64,000 bases of DNA from an uncultured Planctomycetaceae bacterium. Its GTDB lineage: Bacteria; Planctomycetota; Planctomycetia; Planctomycetales; Planctomycetaceae. This document shows positions 29,070 to 36,522 of this stretch, piece after piece; within the stretch, counting starts at the first letter, position 1; each line of letters starts with the position of its first letter. Under the pieces are notes generated by a model. It worked only from the letters and a program-made list of their open reading frames with translations, made no database searches and was not told the DNA's origin. The stretch lies in assembly GCA_937916515.1 (NCBI GenBank), contig CALFSX010000278.1, forward strand, positions 1-64,000. The letters are read 5' to 3'. The translations under genes were made by a program, and so were the position numbers.

Positions 29070-29258
29070 CTATTCTTTCACGTCTGTTCCGCCAATTTCC
29101 CGTTTAATGGCATCGTAGATTTCCTGACGATGTACCGTGACGTCCTTAGGCGCGTCGATGCCGATTCGCACCTTATCGCCGCGAACCTCAACAATGGTGA
29201 TCCGGATGGAATCACCGATAATTATCGTTTGATCGCGTTGTCGCGAAAGTACAAGCAT
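29070..29258 (-). CDS. csrA: Carbon storage regulator, translational regulator CsrA
   Basis: CsrA is a small RNA-binding dimer that binds GGA motifs in mRNA leaders, usually blocking translation. The protein is canonical: MLVLSRQRDQTIIIGDSIRI, then VEVRGDKVRIGIDAPKDVTV and HRQEIYDAIKRE. 62 aa is the usual length. A strong Shine-Dalgarno (GGAGGAG, 29266-29272) lies 7 bases before ATG. It contains the GGA motif twice, so autoregulation is plausible. A perfect terminator follows. csrA is divergent from cstA, whose E. coli homologue is a known CsrA target. Confidence 0.97.
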   Translation of the reverse strand: MLVLSRQRDQTIIIGDSIRITIVEVRGDKVRIGIDAPKDVTVHRQEIYDAIKREIGGTDVKE

Positions 29259-29265
29259 TGAATGT

Positions 29266-29272
29266 CTCCTCC
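29266..29272 (-). promoter_or_regulatory. Shine-Dalgarno of csrA with overlapping GGA motifs
   Basis: GGAGGAG seven bases upstream of the csrA ATG. CsrA recognises GGA in loops, so this site could allow autoregulation; that is inference. Most genes in the window have weaker or no visible SD. Confidence 0.6.
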
Positions 29273-29940
29273 ATGTTATCCTTCGGCGTCACACCGACAG
29301 TTCTGGATCAGTTTGTCACGTGCCATAACAACAGGCGCGACCGTTCAGGATCGGTAGGTCGCTACAACTGGTAGACGATCACCGCAGGAACTTGGTAAAG
29401 GATTACTTCGGCGATCTGACTGGCAAATTATGCTGAACAGAATCTATTTCTGCGGAAGTTCGGTAAGCCGTGGTGAGGTTTTCTGATGTGCAGATTATCC
29501 GAGTTTTGGCATCATTGCCGTGAAGATGTGTTATTAACGATCTGACGGCTCATCATGGCTTTTCGCACCCTGAAAACCCTGAAAAGCTACATTTGCCACT
29601 GGGAAACCCACAATGGGATTACCTGAAGAAACAAACAGGCCTGAACAGTTGTACCAGATGGATTGATCACCTCAGGCGGATTGCCCGCCCATCGCTGTCG
29701 CCATCACGCCGCCTTAGGATTACGCCGCCTCTCGACAAAGATTATTGGTTCAGGCAGTGACGCAGGAAAGCCATAATTTTTAATATGGACGGCAATAATC
29801 GCCATAAACCTGGATTTTGATTAAACTTAGATCCGGTTTCGCTATAACGTTCAGCATCTGCGATCGAGTTTTCTGCCTGCCTGGTGCCGGCAGTCTTCCA
29901 ATTACTCAGCCCTCCCTCAACAGACTTCAGACACACAAGC
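29273..29940. other. Long divergent spacer csrA-cstA
   Basis: About 670 bases with no gene. The cstA-proximal part has several ANGGA-like sites (for example CAGGA near 29762, TATGGACGG near 29785, CTGGATT near 29811) but none overlaps the cstA start. No riboswitch was recognised. Confidence 0.4.
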
Positions 29941-31806
29941 ATGTTAACGCTCTTCGTTGCAGTCTTTTCGTTCTTCGCGTTCATTGTTGCCTACAACACC
30001 TACGGCAGCTGGTTGTCGAAGAGGATCTTCCAGATCGATCCTAAGGCCATCGTTCCGTCTCACGAGTTACGAGACGACGTCGACTTTGTGCCCACCAGTC
30101 GGCAGGTGCTGTTTGGTCATCACTTTACCAGCATCGCCGGAACCGGCCCGATTGTGGGACCAGCCATTGCGGTGTTCTGGGGCTGGCTGCCTGCCTTGCT
30201 GTGGGTGGTTCTGGGTTCGATTTTTGTGGGAGCCGTTCACGACTTTGGCGCTTTGTTTGTTTCACTGCGAAATCGTGGGCAGACAATCGGTGAAGTCGCC
30301 GGGCGGCTGATCAATCCTCGAGTGCGTATTCTGTTTCTATTTGTGCTGTTTTTTGCACTCACAATTGTGCTGGCGATTTTTGGGCTGGTAATCGCGATCA
30401 TCTTTTCGCTGTACCCGGAATCTGTTCTGTCCGTGTGGATTGCCATGCCGATCGCCATTGCCATCGGAATCTACGTACATCGCAATCCGCAGGTTTCGCT
30501 ATTGGTGCCGTCACTCATTGCTGTTGCGATTTTGTACGTGTCGGTTTATCTGGGCGTCTATTACATGCCATTGGTGCTGCCGAAATCGGTTTTGATTTTT
30601 GATTCTGCCGTTGTTACCTGGACGGCTCTGCTGATGGTTTACTGCTTCTTTGCGTCGGTGTTGCCGGTGTGGTTGTTGCTGCAGCCTCGCGACTATGTCA
30701 ACAGCCATCAGTTGGTGGTGGCGTTGGTGCTTTTGGTTGCTGGCCTGGCGGTGGCCGGTTGGACGGGCAAAGCAGACCTGGCAGCGTCGACACCCGCCAT
30801 TGTGGATTCCGCCAATATTCCGGCTGACGCTCCACCAATCATGCCGTTCTTGTTCATCACCATTGCTTGTGGAGCTTGCAGCGGCTTTCACTGTCTTGTC
30901 AGCAGCGGCACCAGCAGCAAGCAGATTAACAACGAAGAAGACGCTCAGTTTGTCAGCTACGGTTCTATGCTGATGGAAGGCGCGCTGGCAGTGCTGGTGA
31001 TTTTGGCGTGCTGTGCGGGAGTCGGCATGGGGCGCTTTGCCAAAGACGCAGAAACCGGCATGCTGGTTCCAATTATCGACACAGCCACAGGCTTGCCCAT
31101 CGTCGGCGAAGCTGCCTGGAGATCTCGCTATTCCGTCGCGGATGGCTGGGCCAGCTTTAAATTGCCTCAAACAGTTGGTGCCTTCGTTGAAGGGGGAGCC
31201 AACTTTGTTTCTGCGTTAGGAATGCCATTGCCGTTATCGATTGGCATCATCTCTGTTCTGGTCGCCTGCTTTGCCGCCACAACACTGGACAGTGCCACTC
31301 GACTGCAACGCTACGTCATTCAGGAACTGGCGGGGTCGCTTAAGGTTAAGCCGCTGGAGAATAAATACGGAGCAACCTTGTTGGCAGTATCTCTGGGTTC
31401 GCTGGTTGCGATGATTCCGAACGCAGCGGGTGAATACGGCAAGGGCGGATTGATTTTGTGGCCACTGTTTGGGGCCACCAATCAGCTGCTGGCGGGGCTG
31501 GCGTTTATGGTGCTGGTCTTCTTTTTGGCTCGCCGAGGAAAGCCGTTTCTGTTTGCTTTGATCCCAGCCGTCATGATGTCCATCGTGCCAGCGTACGCGT
31601 TGTGCTGGAACATGTTTCACACGGGCGGCTGGCTCAACAGAGATCAGCCCGACTATCTGTTGAGTGGCTTTGGAGTCGTCATTTTGGCGTTGCAGGCGTG
31701 GATGATTATCGAATGCCTGATACTGTTTCCCAGAGTGAAAGGCATTCTGGAAGAAGCGTTGCCGCCATTGCAAAGGTCGGCCAAAGTCGAAGTGGCGTCG
31801 AAATAG
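29941..31806 (+). CDS. cstA: Carbon starvation protein CstA, peptide/pyruvate transporter family
   Basis: CstA proteins are inner-membrane transporters for peptides or pyruvate, induced on carbon starvation. The family signature HHFTSIAGTGPIVGPAIAV is followed by GWLPALLWVVLGSIFVGAVH and DFGALFVSLRNRGQTIGEVA. There are many membrane segments to the C-terminus, and LFGATNQLLAGLAF is typical. I start at the ATG at 29941 (MLTLFVAVFSFFAFIVAYNT) because the track's upstream GTG adds a non-membrane extension. About 621 aa, full-length. It lies opposite csrA. Confidence 0.95.
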   Translation: MLTLFVAVFSFFAFIVAYNTYGSWLSKRIFQIDPKAIVPSHELRDDVDFVPTSRQVLFGHHFTSIAGTGPIVGPAIAVFWGWLPALLWVVLGSIFVGAVHDFGALFVSLRNRGQTIGEVAGRLINPRVRILFLFVLFFALTIVLAIFGLVIAIIFSLYPESVLSVWIAMPIAIAIGIYVHRNPQVSLLVPSLIAVAILYVSVYLGVYYMPLVLPKSVLIFDSAVVTWTALLMVYCFFASVLPVWLLLQPRDYVNSHQLVVALVLLVAGLAVAGWTGKADLAASTPAIVDSANIPADAPPIMPFLFITIACGACSGFHCLVSSGTSSKQINNEEDAQFVSYGSMLMEGALAVLVILACCAGVGMGRFAKDAETGMLVPIIDTATGLPIVGEAAWRSRYSVADGWASFKLPQTVGAFVEGGANFVSALGMPLPLSIGIISVLVACFAATTLDSATRLQRYVIQELAGSLKVKPLENKYGATLLAVSLGSLVAMIPNAAGEYGKGGLILWPLFGATNQLLAGLAFMVLVFFLARRGKPFLFALIPAVMMSIVPAYALCWNMFHTGGWLNRDQPDYLLSGFGVVILALQAWMIIECLILFPRVKGILEEALPPLQRSAKVEVASK

Positions 31807-31820
31807 AGGCGTTGATTTAG

Positions 31821-31908
31821 TCGCGGGGAACAGTCCGGAAATAAGATTCCTGTTTAACTCGTGGTCGCAGACCAGGCCGTGAAACCTGGTGTGCGGCCAT
31901 CCCCGCGA
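31821..31908. repeat. Inverted repeat downstream of cstA
   Basis: Perfect 9-bp outer arms TCGCGGGGA / TCCCCGCGA enclose a hairpin ACCAGG-CCGTGAAA-CCTGGT (31871-31890). It starts 15 bp after the cstA stop. It may be a terminator or a REP-like element. Confidence 0.55.
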
Positions 31909-31924
31909 TATCTGCCAACGAATT

Positions 31925-32153
31925 GTCCCGAATTAAAATCCCTGATAGACGGCAATGCGCGACTTCACGATGGCCATTCCATAGCGTATAGAAGCAATCG
32001 CAATTTGGCACTTTGTGTTTTCTACAGTTGCTCCGCAACTCACCTGTCGCAAAGTGCAACGACGCTGGAAAATCAAAAAGAGTTTTGAGCGTCGACGGCA
32101 TGTCCAATGCCAGTTTACTTCATTACTCACAACTCGGGATCTAATTTCGGGTC
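31925..32153. mobile_element. Family B MITE-like element, copy 2 (compact)
   Basis: Terminal inverted repeats: left GTCCCGAATTAAAATCCC and right GGGATCTAATTTCGGG (complement CCCGAAATTAGATCCC). 229 bp with no coding potential. Where copy 1 carries family C, this copy has only the short hairpin GTTGC-TCC-GCAAC. A family A copy begins six bases to its right. Confidence 0.8.
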
Positions 32154-32158
32154 AGTTC

Positions 32159-32381
32159 CTAACAAGGGCTTCGCCCTTGCCCCAGTGGCGTGGCACGCAG
32201 GAAGACGTGGAACGCTCGAATCGCAGAGACGCTCCGTTGTTGCTACGACCAATATGCGGGCATCATTTTGAGTAAGACTCTAACGAGGCCGTGCCTCAGA
32301 CCATTCGAGCTGCCGCTCGGAAACGCGACTACGTCGCTCAGAAAAATTCACTCAACGTGAACAAGCTCGATGCTTTAAGAA
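32159..32381 (-). repeat. Family A dispersed repeat, copy 6 (full length)
   Basis: Starts CTAACAAGGGCTTCGCCCTT, contains CGCTCCGTTGTTGCTACGA, then CTCTAACGAGGC-CGT-GCCTC and CATTCGAGCTGCCGCTCGGA. It ends AACAAGCTCGATGCTTTAAGA. Both hairpin-plus-CTAAC modules are clear here. Confidence 0.9.
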
Positions 32382-32490
32382 GGGTAACGAGCTTATGCTG
32401 TCGCTCGGCCTTCGCGACTGATCCGGCACGCCATTTGAATTCCTCCAATGACAGAAAGCTTTAGCAGGAGTTCCGTTGCACTCGGCGCAC

Positions 32491-32528
32491 AAAAAAAGGC
32501 GACTCTCCGTTTATGAAGAAGTCGCCCT
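32491..32528 (-). terminator. Rho-independent terminator
   Basis: Read on the minus strand: GGCGACT, a loop of about 17 bases, AGTCGCC, then TTTTTTT. It lies 90 bases after the stop of the gene at 32618. Confidence 0.85.
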
Positions 32529-32617
32529 CGTTTGGTCGCTCAAGTCTGATTCAGTAATTCACAGGCTGTTTAATTGCCGGCGATTTTTCAGCTGGATCAG
32601 TCGTTGCCGAACGTCGA

Positions 32618-33163
32618 TTAGTTCAGGATCTTTGAAGTGTCGCCGATGATTTTGGCGATTGATTCAGCGTTCAGGTCAGCCGCTTTCATAGCGTGATTAA
32701 CCTTGACGTCTGATTCAACCCACATCATGACGGTAACGTCAGCTTCTTCGCTGATTTTGTACTTGCCAGGTCCAACTTTGTTTTCGAACACAGTCAGTGG
32801 AGTGTGCTTGATTCCCAGATCAGCAGCAGCCTTCTTCAAAGAAGCTTCCTGAGCATCTGGATCGTCTGTCAAAACAACAACAAACGCAGACATCTTGTGA
32901 TCCTGGTTCTTGCCGACAACAGCGTCCAGTTCTTTGACAAGCTTGGCGACGTTGGCGTCCATCTTGCGAGTGAAGATGTTGACAACAGGGCTTGCACCAT
33001 AACGGCAACGGTAGCAAAGTTTTTCACCGGCAGAAGGTCCGGTAACGTCCAGCACGTTGTAAGCGCCAGGGTAAGCTCCGACTTGCAGACCTGACTCAAT
33101 GTCAGCTGCGTTGGCGGTCATTGTTGAAGCTGCAAGAACAGTAAGTGCCAGAATTGTACGCAT
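32618..33163 (-). CDS. Secreted thioredoxin-fold-like protein of unknown function
   Basis: 181 aa from the ATG at 33163, which begins a signal peptide (MRTILALTVLAASTMTANA). The mature part has CYRCRYGASPVVNIFTRKMD near residues 40-60, i.e. a CxxC followed by a hydrophobic strand. KMSAFVVVLTDDPDAQEA and DVTVMMWVESDVKVNHA follow. The pattern (strand, alternating helices, TPLTVFEN) suggests a thioredoxin-like fold, but the assignment is mine and low in detail. Similar secreted proteins are common in planctomycetes. It is followed by a strong terminator and preceded by a secreted peroxiredoxin 118 bp upstream on the same strand, which hints at periplasmic redox work. Confidence 0.8.
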   Translation of the reverse strand: MRTILALTVLAASTMTANAADIESGLQVGAYPGAYNVLDVTGPSAGEKLCYRCRYGASPVVNIFTRKMDANVAKLVKELDAVVGKNQDHKMSAFVVVLTDDPDAQEASLKKAAADLGIKHTPLTVFENKVGPGKYKISEEADVTVMMWVESDVKVNHAMKAADLNAESIAKIIGDTSKILN

Positions 33164-33280
33164 TGTGCGATACTCCATTGGACATGAAATTGATTGCCTT
33201 CAGACTCCGATGTCTTCAAGGCAGAAACGTTAATTGGTTATAGCTGGTTGCAGAAAAGCAACCAGATCAAGTTGTGGTAA

Positions 33281-33868
33281 TTATGGAGTCGAAGCGGTCA
33301 GCTGTCTAACAACATTTAACACCGCATCGCAGTCTCCGGCGGCGTCAACTTTTGTGTTTTTGTGGATAATCGTCCCATCCAGCCCAATCACAAAGGTCCA
33401 CCGTTGAGCCGTTACGCCTCGAATTAGCGTTTTTTGCTCGCCTTTTACCACTGTGGTGATCGCTCCGCCATCTCGTACCGGGACGCCAAAAGCGTTGGCG
33501 ACCTTACCGTCTTCATCCGCTAAAAGCGGAAATTTTAAGGAATGAGCCTTCTTGAACAGTTGGTGGTTGATGGCAGAATCGCCGCTGACACCAACAACGG
33601 TCACTCCGGCGCTCTTCATTTCGCTCAGCCGCTTTTGAAATCCGCAGGCCTGATCGGTGCATCCAGCGGTCATGTCGGCCGGATAAAAGTAAACCACGAC
33701 GACTTCTTTGCCCACGTGATCTATGGAATTCCACGTTTCGCCGTGATCGTCGATGGCGGAAAATTCCGGTGCAAAATCTCCCTGAGCCAGAGAAACCAAC
33801 TGATTCTCGCTGGCGCAGCAAAACGCGTGCGGCGCAATAATTAACGCTATAAGGGCAAGCCTGTTCAT
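33281..33868 (-). CDS. Secreted peroxiredoxin, Bcp/AhpC-TSA family
   Basis: 195 aa with a signal peptide (MNRLALIALIIAPHAFC). The peroxidatic Cys lies in YFYPADMTAGCTDQACGFQK, with the second Cys five residues later, as in atypical 2-Cys Bcp enzymes. VVGVSGDSAINHQLFKKAHS and FPLLADEDGKVANAFGVP are the usual Bcp segments. Peroxiredoxins reduce peroxides using thiols. The signal peptide is unusual, as Bcp is usually cytosolic, so this copy probably protects the envelope. Its neighbour is the thioredoxin-fold-like protein, a possible reductant. Confidence 0.92.
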   Translation of the reverse strand: MNRLALIALIIAPHAFCCASENQLVSLAQGDFAPEFSAIDDHGETWNSIDHVGKEVVVVYFYPADMTAGCTDQACGFQKRLSEMKSAGVTVVGVSGDSAINHQLFKKAHSLKFPLLADEDGKVANAFGVPVRDGGAITTVVKGEQKTLIRGVTAQRWTFVIGLDGTIIHKNTKVDAAGDCDAVLNVVRQLTASTP

Positions 33869-34394
33869 TCGTTTTTGGGTAGTCGCGTCTGTGAAAAGAC
33901 GTCAACCTGTCTGGGATGGCAACCGCTGCGACCAGTGGAAAGACGTGGCAACAGCTGTTGAAGGTAGGTGGGATTTGAGGCGGTAATTCTCTCGCTTTAT
34001 TATTTAAACGATACGTTCGCTCAATACTGCCGTCAAATGCAGAAGGTTTTCATAATGCCATTTTTCCTGACTATCCGGAAATCGATTGCACCGGCGGTCT
34101 CAGACGATTCTGGCGAAACCGCTTGAATTTGCCACCTCACCGGCGAATAGCGAAAAATTCCAACGTGCGGAAGAAGGCGGTGGAGTGGTGTTTTCATCCG
34201 AAATTCATGCGAATTCGCCTTGAGTGCGTAAAATGCAGCACGACAAACGTTTCAGGCAATTGAGGCAGCATGCTTTTCCGTTGCCGTCGTTTTCGTGCAG
34301 GGTACAATTCCGACGCTGCAAGTTTCACTCAATCCATTAATTCCGTCGGTGTCGCAAAGCGTTGCTGGCGAACAAGTTCCAAGGAAAGACCAAC
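33869..34394. other. Spacer, no gene seen
   Basis: About 525 bases between divergent genes. No family A-D repeat or hairpin of note. It should contain both promoters; no box could be assigned. Confidence 0.4.
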
Positions 34395-34763
34395 ATGAAA
34401 TCCGCCATCGCACTTTTGCCACTCGTTTTGTTGCTTGGCTGTTCTGAAGAACGCATCGTTACTGCAGATGGCGATGCGTCCGCACCAGTCGCCAGCAACG
34501 ACGCGATTCCCGTTTCGTTTGCCGCTGGCGATACAGCAACATTGGCGGTTCCGGAAATGAGCTGTGCGATGATGTGCTTCCCCAAAGTTAAGGAAACACT
34601 GGAAGGCATCGAAGGCGTAACGGTTGTGGAACTGGTGCCTCAAAAGGAAGACGGAATCATCGATGACCGACGCGTAACGGTAAAGTTTGACGCCGAAGCC
34701 AGTTCAGACAAAGCCATCGCCGCCTTGGAATCTGCTGGATTTCCGGATTCAAAGTTTGAATAA
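34395..34763 (+). CDS. Lipoprotein with heavy-metal-associated (HMA)-like domain
   Basis: 122 aa from the ATG at 34395, with lipoprotein signal MKSAIALLPLVLLLGC (lipobox LLGC). The domain has LAVPEMSCAMMCFPKVKETL, then GVTVVELVPQKEDG and RVTVKFDAEASSDKAIAALE. This is the beta-alpha-beta-beta-alpha-beta pattern of HMA domains. Instead of the usual MxCxxC loop it reads MSCAMMC, that is CxxxC with extra methionines, suited to a soft metal such as Cu(I). A terminator follows. The track start at 34362 adds an unlikely pre-signal stretch. Metal and function are inferred. Confidence 0.85.
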   Translation: MKSAIALLPLVLLLGCSEERIVTADGDASAPVASNDAIPVSFAAGDTATLAVPEMSCAMMCFPKVKETLEGIEGVTVVELVPQKEDGIIDDRRVTVKFDAEASSDKAIAALESAGFPDSKFE

Positions 34764-34804
34764 GAACCAGAAAACGTTTCGAGACGTTGCGTCGTATGTA
34801 TGAC

Positions 34805-34840
34805 GTCTGGTTGCCGCTTTTTTACGGCAGCCAGACTTTC
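34805..34840 (+). terminator. Terminator-like hairpin after the HMA lipoprotein gene
   Basis: GTCTGGTTGCCG, loop CTTTTTTA, CGGCAGCCAGAC, then TTTC. A 12-bp stem with one G-T pair. It lies 40 bases after the stop, before sdaA. Confidence 0.7.
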
Positions 34841-34895
34841 CGCTGCCTTCGCACAATGTTCTACTTCAAAATCGTTTTGAGTCTGAAAGCTTGCC

Positions 34896-36341
34896 GTGAT
34901 AAAGCCGCCCAGGCTTCAGCCACTCAGCGTTTTTGATATGTTTAAAATTGGAGTGGGACCATCCAGCTCTCACACGATGGGGCCGTGGCTGGCTGCTGGG
35001 AAATTCGTCGAACGTCTGTCTCGTAAAAACGATGTCAGCGTCGCTACAGTTGCGGTTGAGCTGTACGGGGCTTTAGCGAAAACCGGCAACGGGCACGGCA
35101 CGGGTATCGCGGTTCAGTTGGGCTTGTGCGGATATTCTCCCAGAACGATCGATGTGGAATCGATCACGCCCACAATCAAAAAGATCGCTCAGGAAAAGCG
35201 GCTAAGCCTGCATCATTGCAATGAGATCGCGTTTGATCCGAAAGCCGACATTCACTTCCACCATGATATTCAACTACCGTTTCATCCCAACGGAATGAAG
35301 TTGACGGCGACTTATTCTGACGGCACCGAATCCGCCGCAGTATTCTTTTCGATTGGCGGCGGCTTCATCGTAGAAGAAGGCGACGTGCAGAAAGCCGAAT
35401 CGCTGGAAGAGTGTCTGATGCACCTTCCATGGCCGATAGAACACGCGAACGATCTGCTGCGTTACTGTTCAGAAAACTCCGCAAAGATTGCTGACATCGT
35501 TCTGCAAAATGAACTGACCTGGCGCGCTGCAGATAAAGTGCGAGCCGGTCTGACAGACATCAAAGATGCCATGTTGGACTGCATTCACCGTGGCTGCCGA
35601 ACAGGCGGAACATTGCCCGGCGGGCTGAATGTTGAACGCCGAGCAGCAAGAATGGCCCACCGTCTGCTTGGCCACGACGTTCCCGAATGCCGTGAAACCT
35701 CGTTGGCGGAAGTTAAACAGCAGTCGCACGACTTTCAGCGAATTTTGAATTGGGTCAGCTGCTTTGCTTTGGCCGTGAATGAAGAAAACGCCGCTTTCGG
35801 TCGAGTCGTAACGGCTCCTACCAACGGATCGGCGGGCGTGATTCCATCGGTGCTGTTGTACTGTTTGTGCTTTTGCGATCTGCCTGAAGACTGCTACATC
35901 AACTTTCTGCTGACAGCGGGTGAGATCGGTTGCATCTTCAAAAAGGGTGCGACCATTTCTGCTGCGTTGGGCGGCTGTCAGGCTGAGATCGGTGTGTCAT
36001 CAGCGATGGCGGCCGCGGCTTTGGCGGAATGTCTTGGCGGAACACCCGGTCAGGCTGCCGAAGCCGCCGAAATTGCGATGGAGCATCATCTGGGAATGAC
36101 GTGCGATCCCATTGGCGGACTGGTTCAGATTCCGTGCATCGAACGAAACGCAATGGGGGCCATCAAGGCCATCACCGCTGCTCAGATGTCTTTACAACGC
36201 GATTGTGGCGAAGCGCGAGTTTCTCTGGATGCCGTCATTCGCACAATGTGGGAAACGGCTTTGGACATGAATGCCAAGTACAAAGAAACATCCGAAGGTG
36301 GCCTGGCGATGCAGATTGCCGTCAATGTCAGCGAATGCTGA
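34896..36341 (+). CDS. sdaA: L-serine ammonia-lyase, iron-sulfur type
   Basis: This enzyme deaminates L-serine to pyruvate with a [4Fe-4S] cluster. The N-terminal domain has [20 protein letters not shown]; the catalytic domain has [20 protein letters not shown]. Cluster cysteines lie in [32 protein letters not shown] and [16 protein letters not shown]. It is a single-chain enzyme (481 aa), alpha and beta domains fused. The start is GTG at 34896; the next ATG would cut the SVFDMFKIG motif. It is preceded by a terminator and so is its own unit. Confidence 0.95.
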   Translation: MIKPPRLQPLSVFDMFKIGVGPSSSHTMGPWLAAGKFVERLSRKNDVSVATVAVELYGALAKTGNGHGTGIAVQLGLCGYSPRTIDVESITPTIKKIAQEKRLSLHHCNEIAFDPKADIHFHHDIQLPFHPNGMKLTATYSDGTESAAVFFSIGGGFIVEEGDVQKAESLEECLMHLPWPIEHANDLLRYCSENSAKIADIVLQNELTWRAADKVRAGLTDIKDAMLDCIHRGCRTGGTLPGGLNVERRAARMAHRLLGHDVPECRETSLAEVKQQSHDFQRILNWVSCFALAVNEENAAFGRVVTAPTNGSAGVIPSVLLYCLCFCDLPEDCYINFLLTAGEIGCIFKKGATISAALGGCQAEIGVSSAMAAAALAECLGGTPGQAAEAAEIAMEHHLGMTCDPIGGLVQIPCIERNAMGAIKAITAAQMSLQRDCGEARVSLDAVIRTMWETALDMNAKYKETSEGGLAMQIAVNVSEC

Positions 36342-36369
36342 AAGCGAGACAGCGAATCGCCCTGTTTTA

Positions 36370-36389
36370 CCACCAGTTAAAACTGGTGG
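36370..36389. terminator. Hairpin between convergent sdaA and the TPR gene
   Basis: CCACCAGTT-AA-AACTGGTGG, a perfect 9-bp stem 29 bases after sdaA. No T tract on either side; possibly a REP-like palindrome. Confidence 0.45.
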
Positions 36390-36427
36390 CTGAGTCAATG
36401 CAGCATAGTGCGGCACAACCAGGAGCG

Positions 36428-36470
36428 TTCTAACCGCCGAGCCGCTCCGTTGTTGCTACGAGAATGATGC
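36428..36470 (-). repeat. Family A dispersed repeat, copy 7 (fragment)
   Basis: A fragment containing CGAGCCGCTCCGTTGTTGCT followed by GAGAATGATGCG. The CTAAC hairpin end is missing. Confidence 0.65.
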
Positions 36471-36522
36471 GTGTTGAGGAAGACGTTGATTTATCGGTTG
36501 CAGGTCGTTGAACAAAGTGAAA

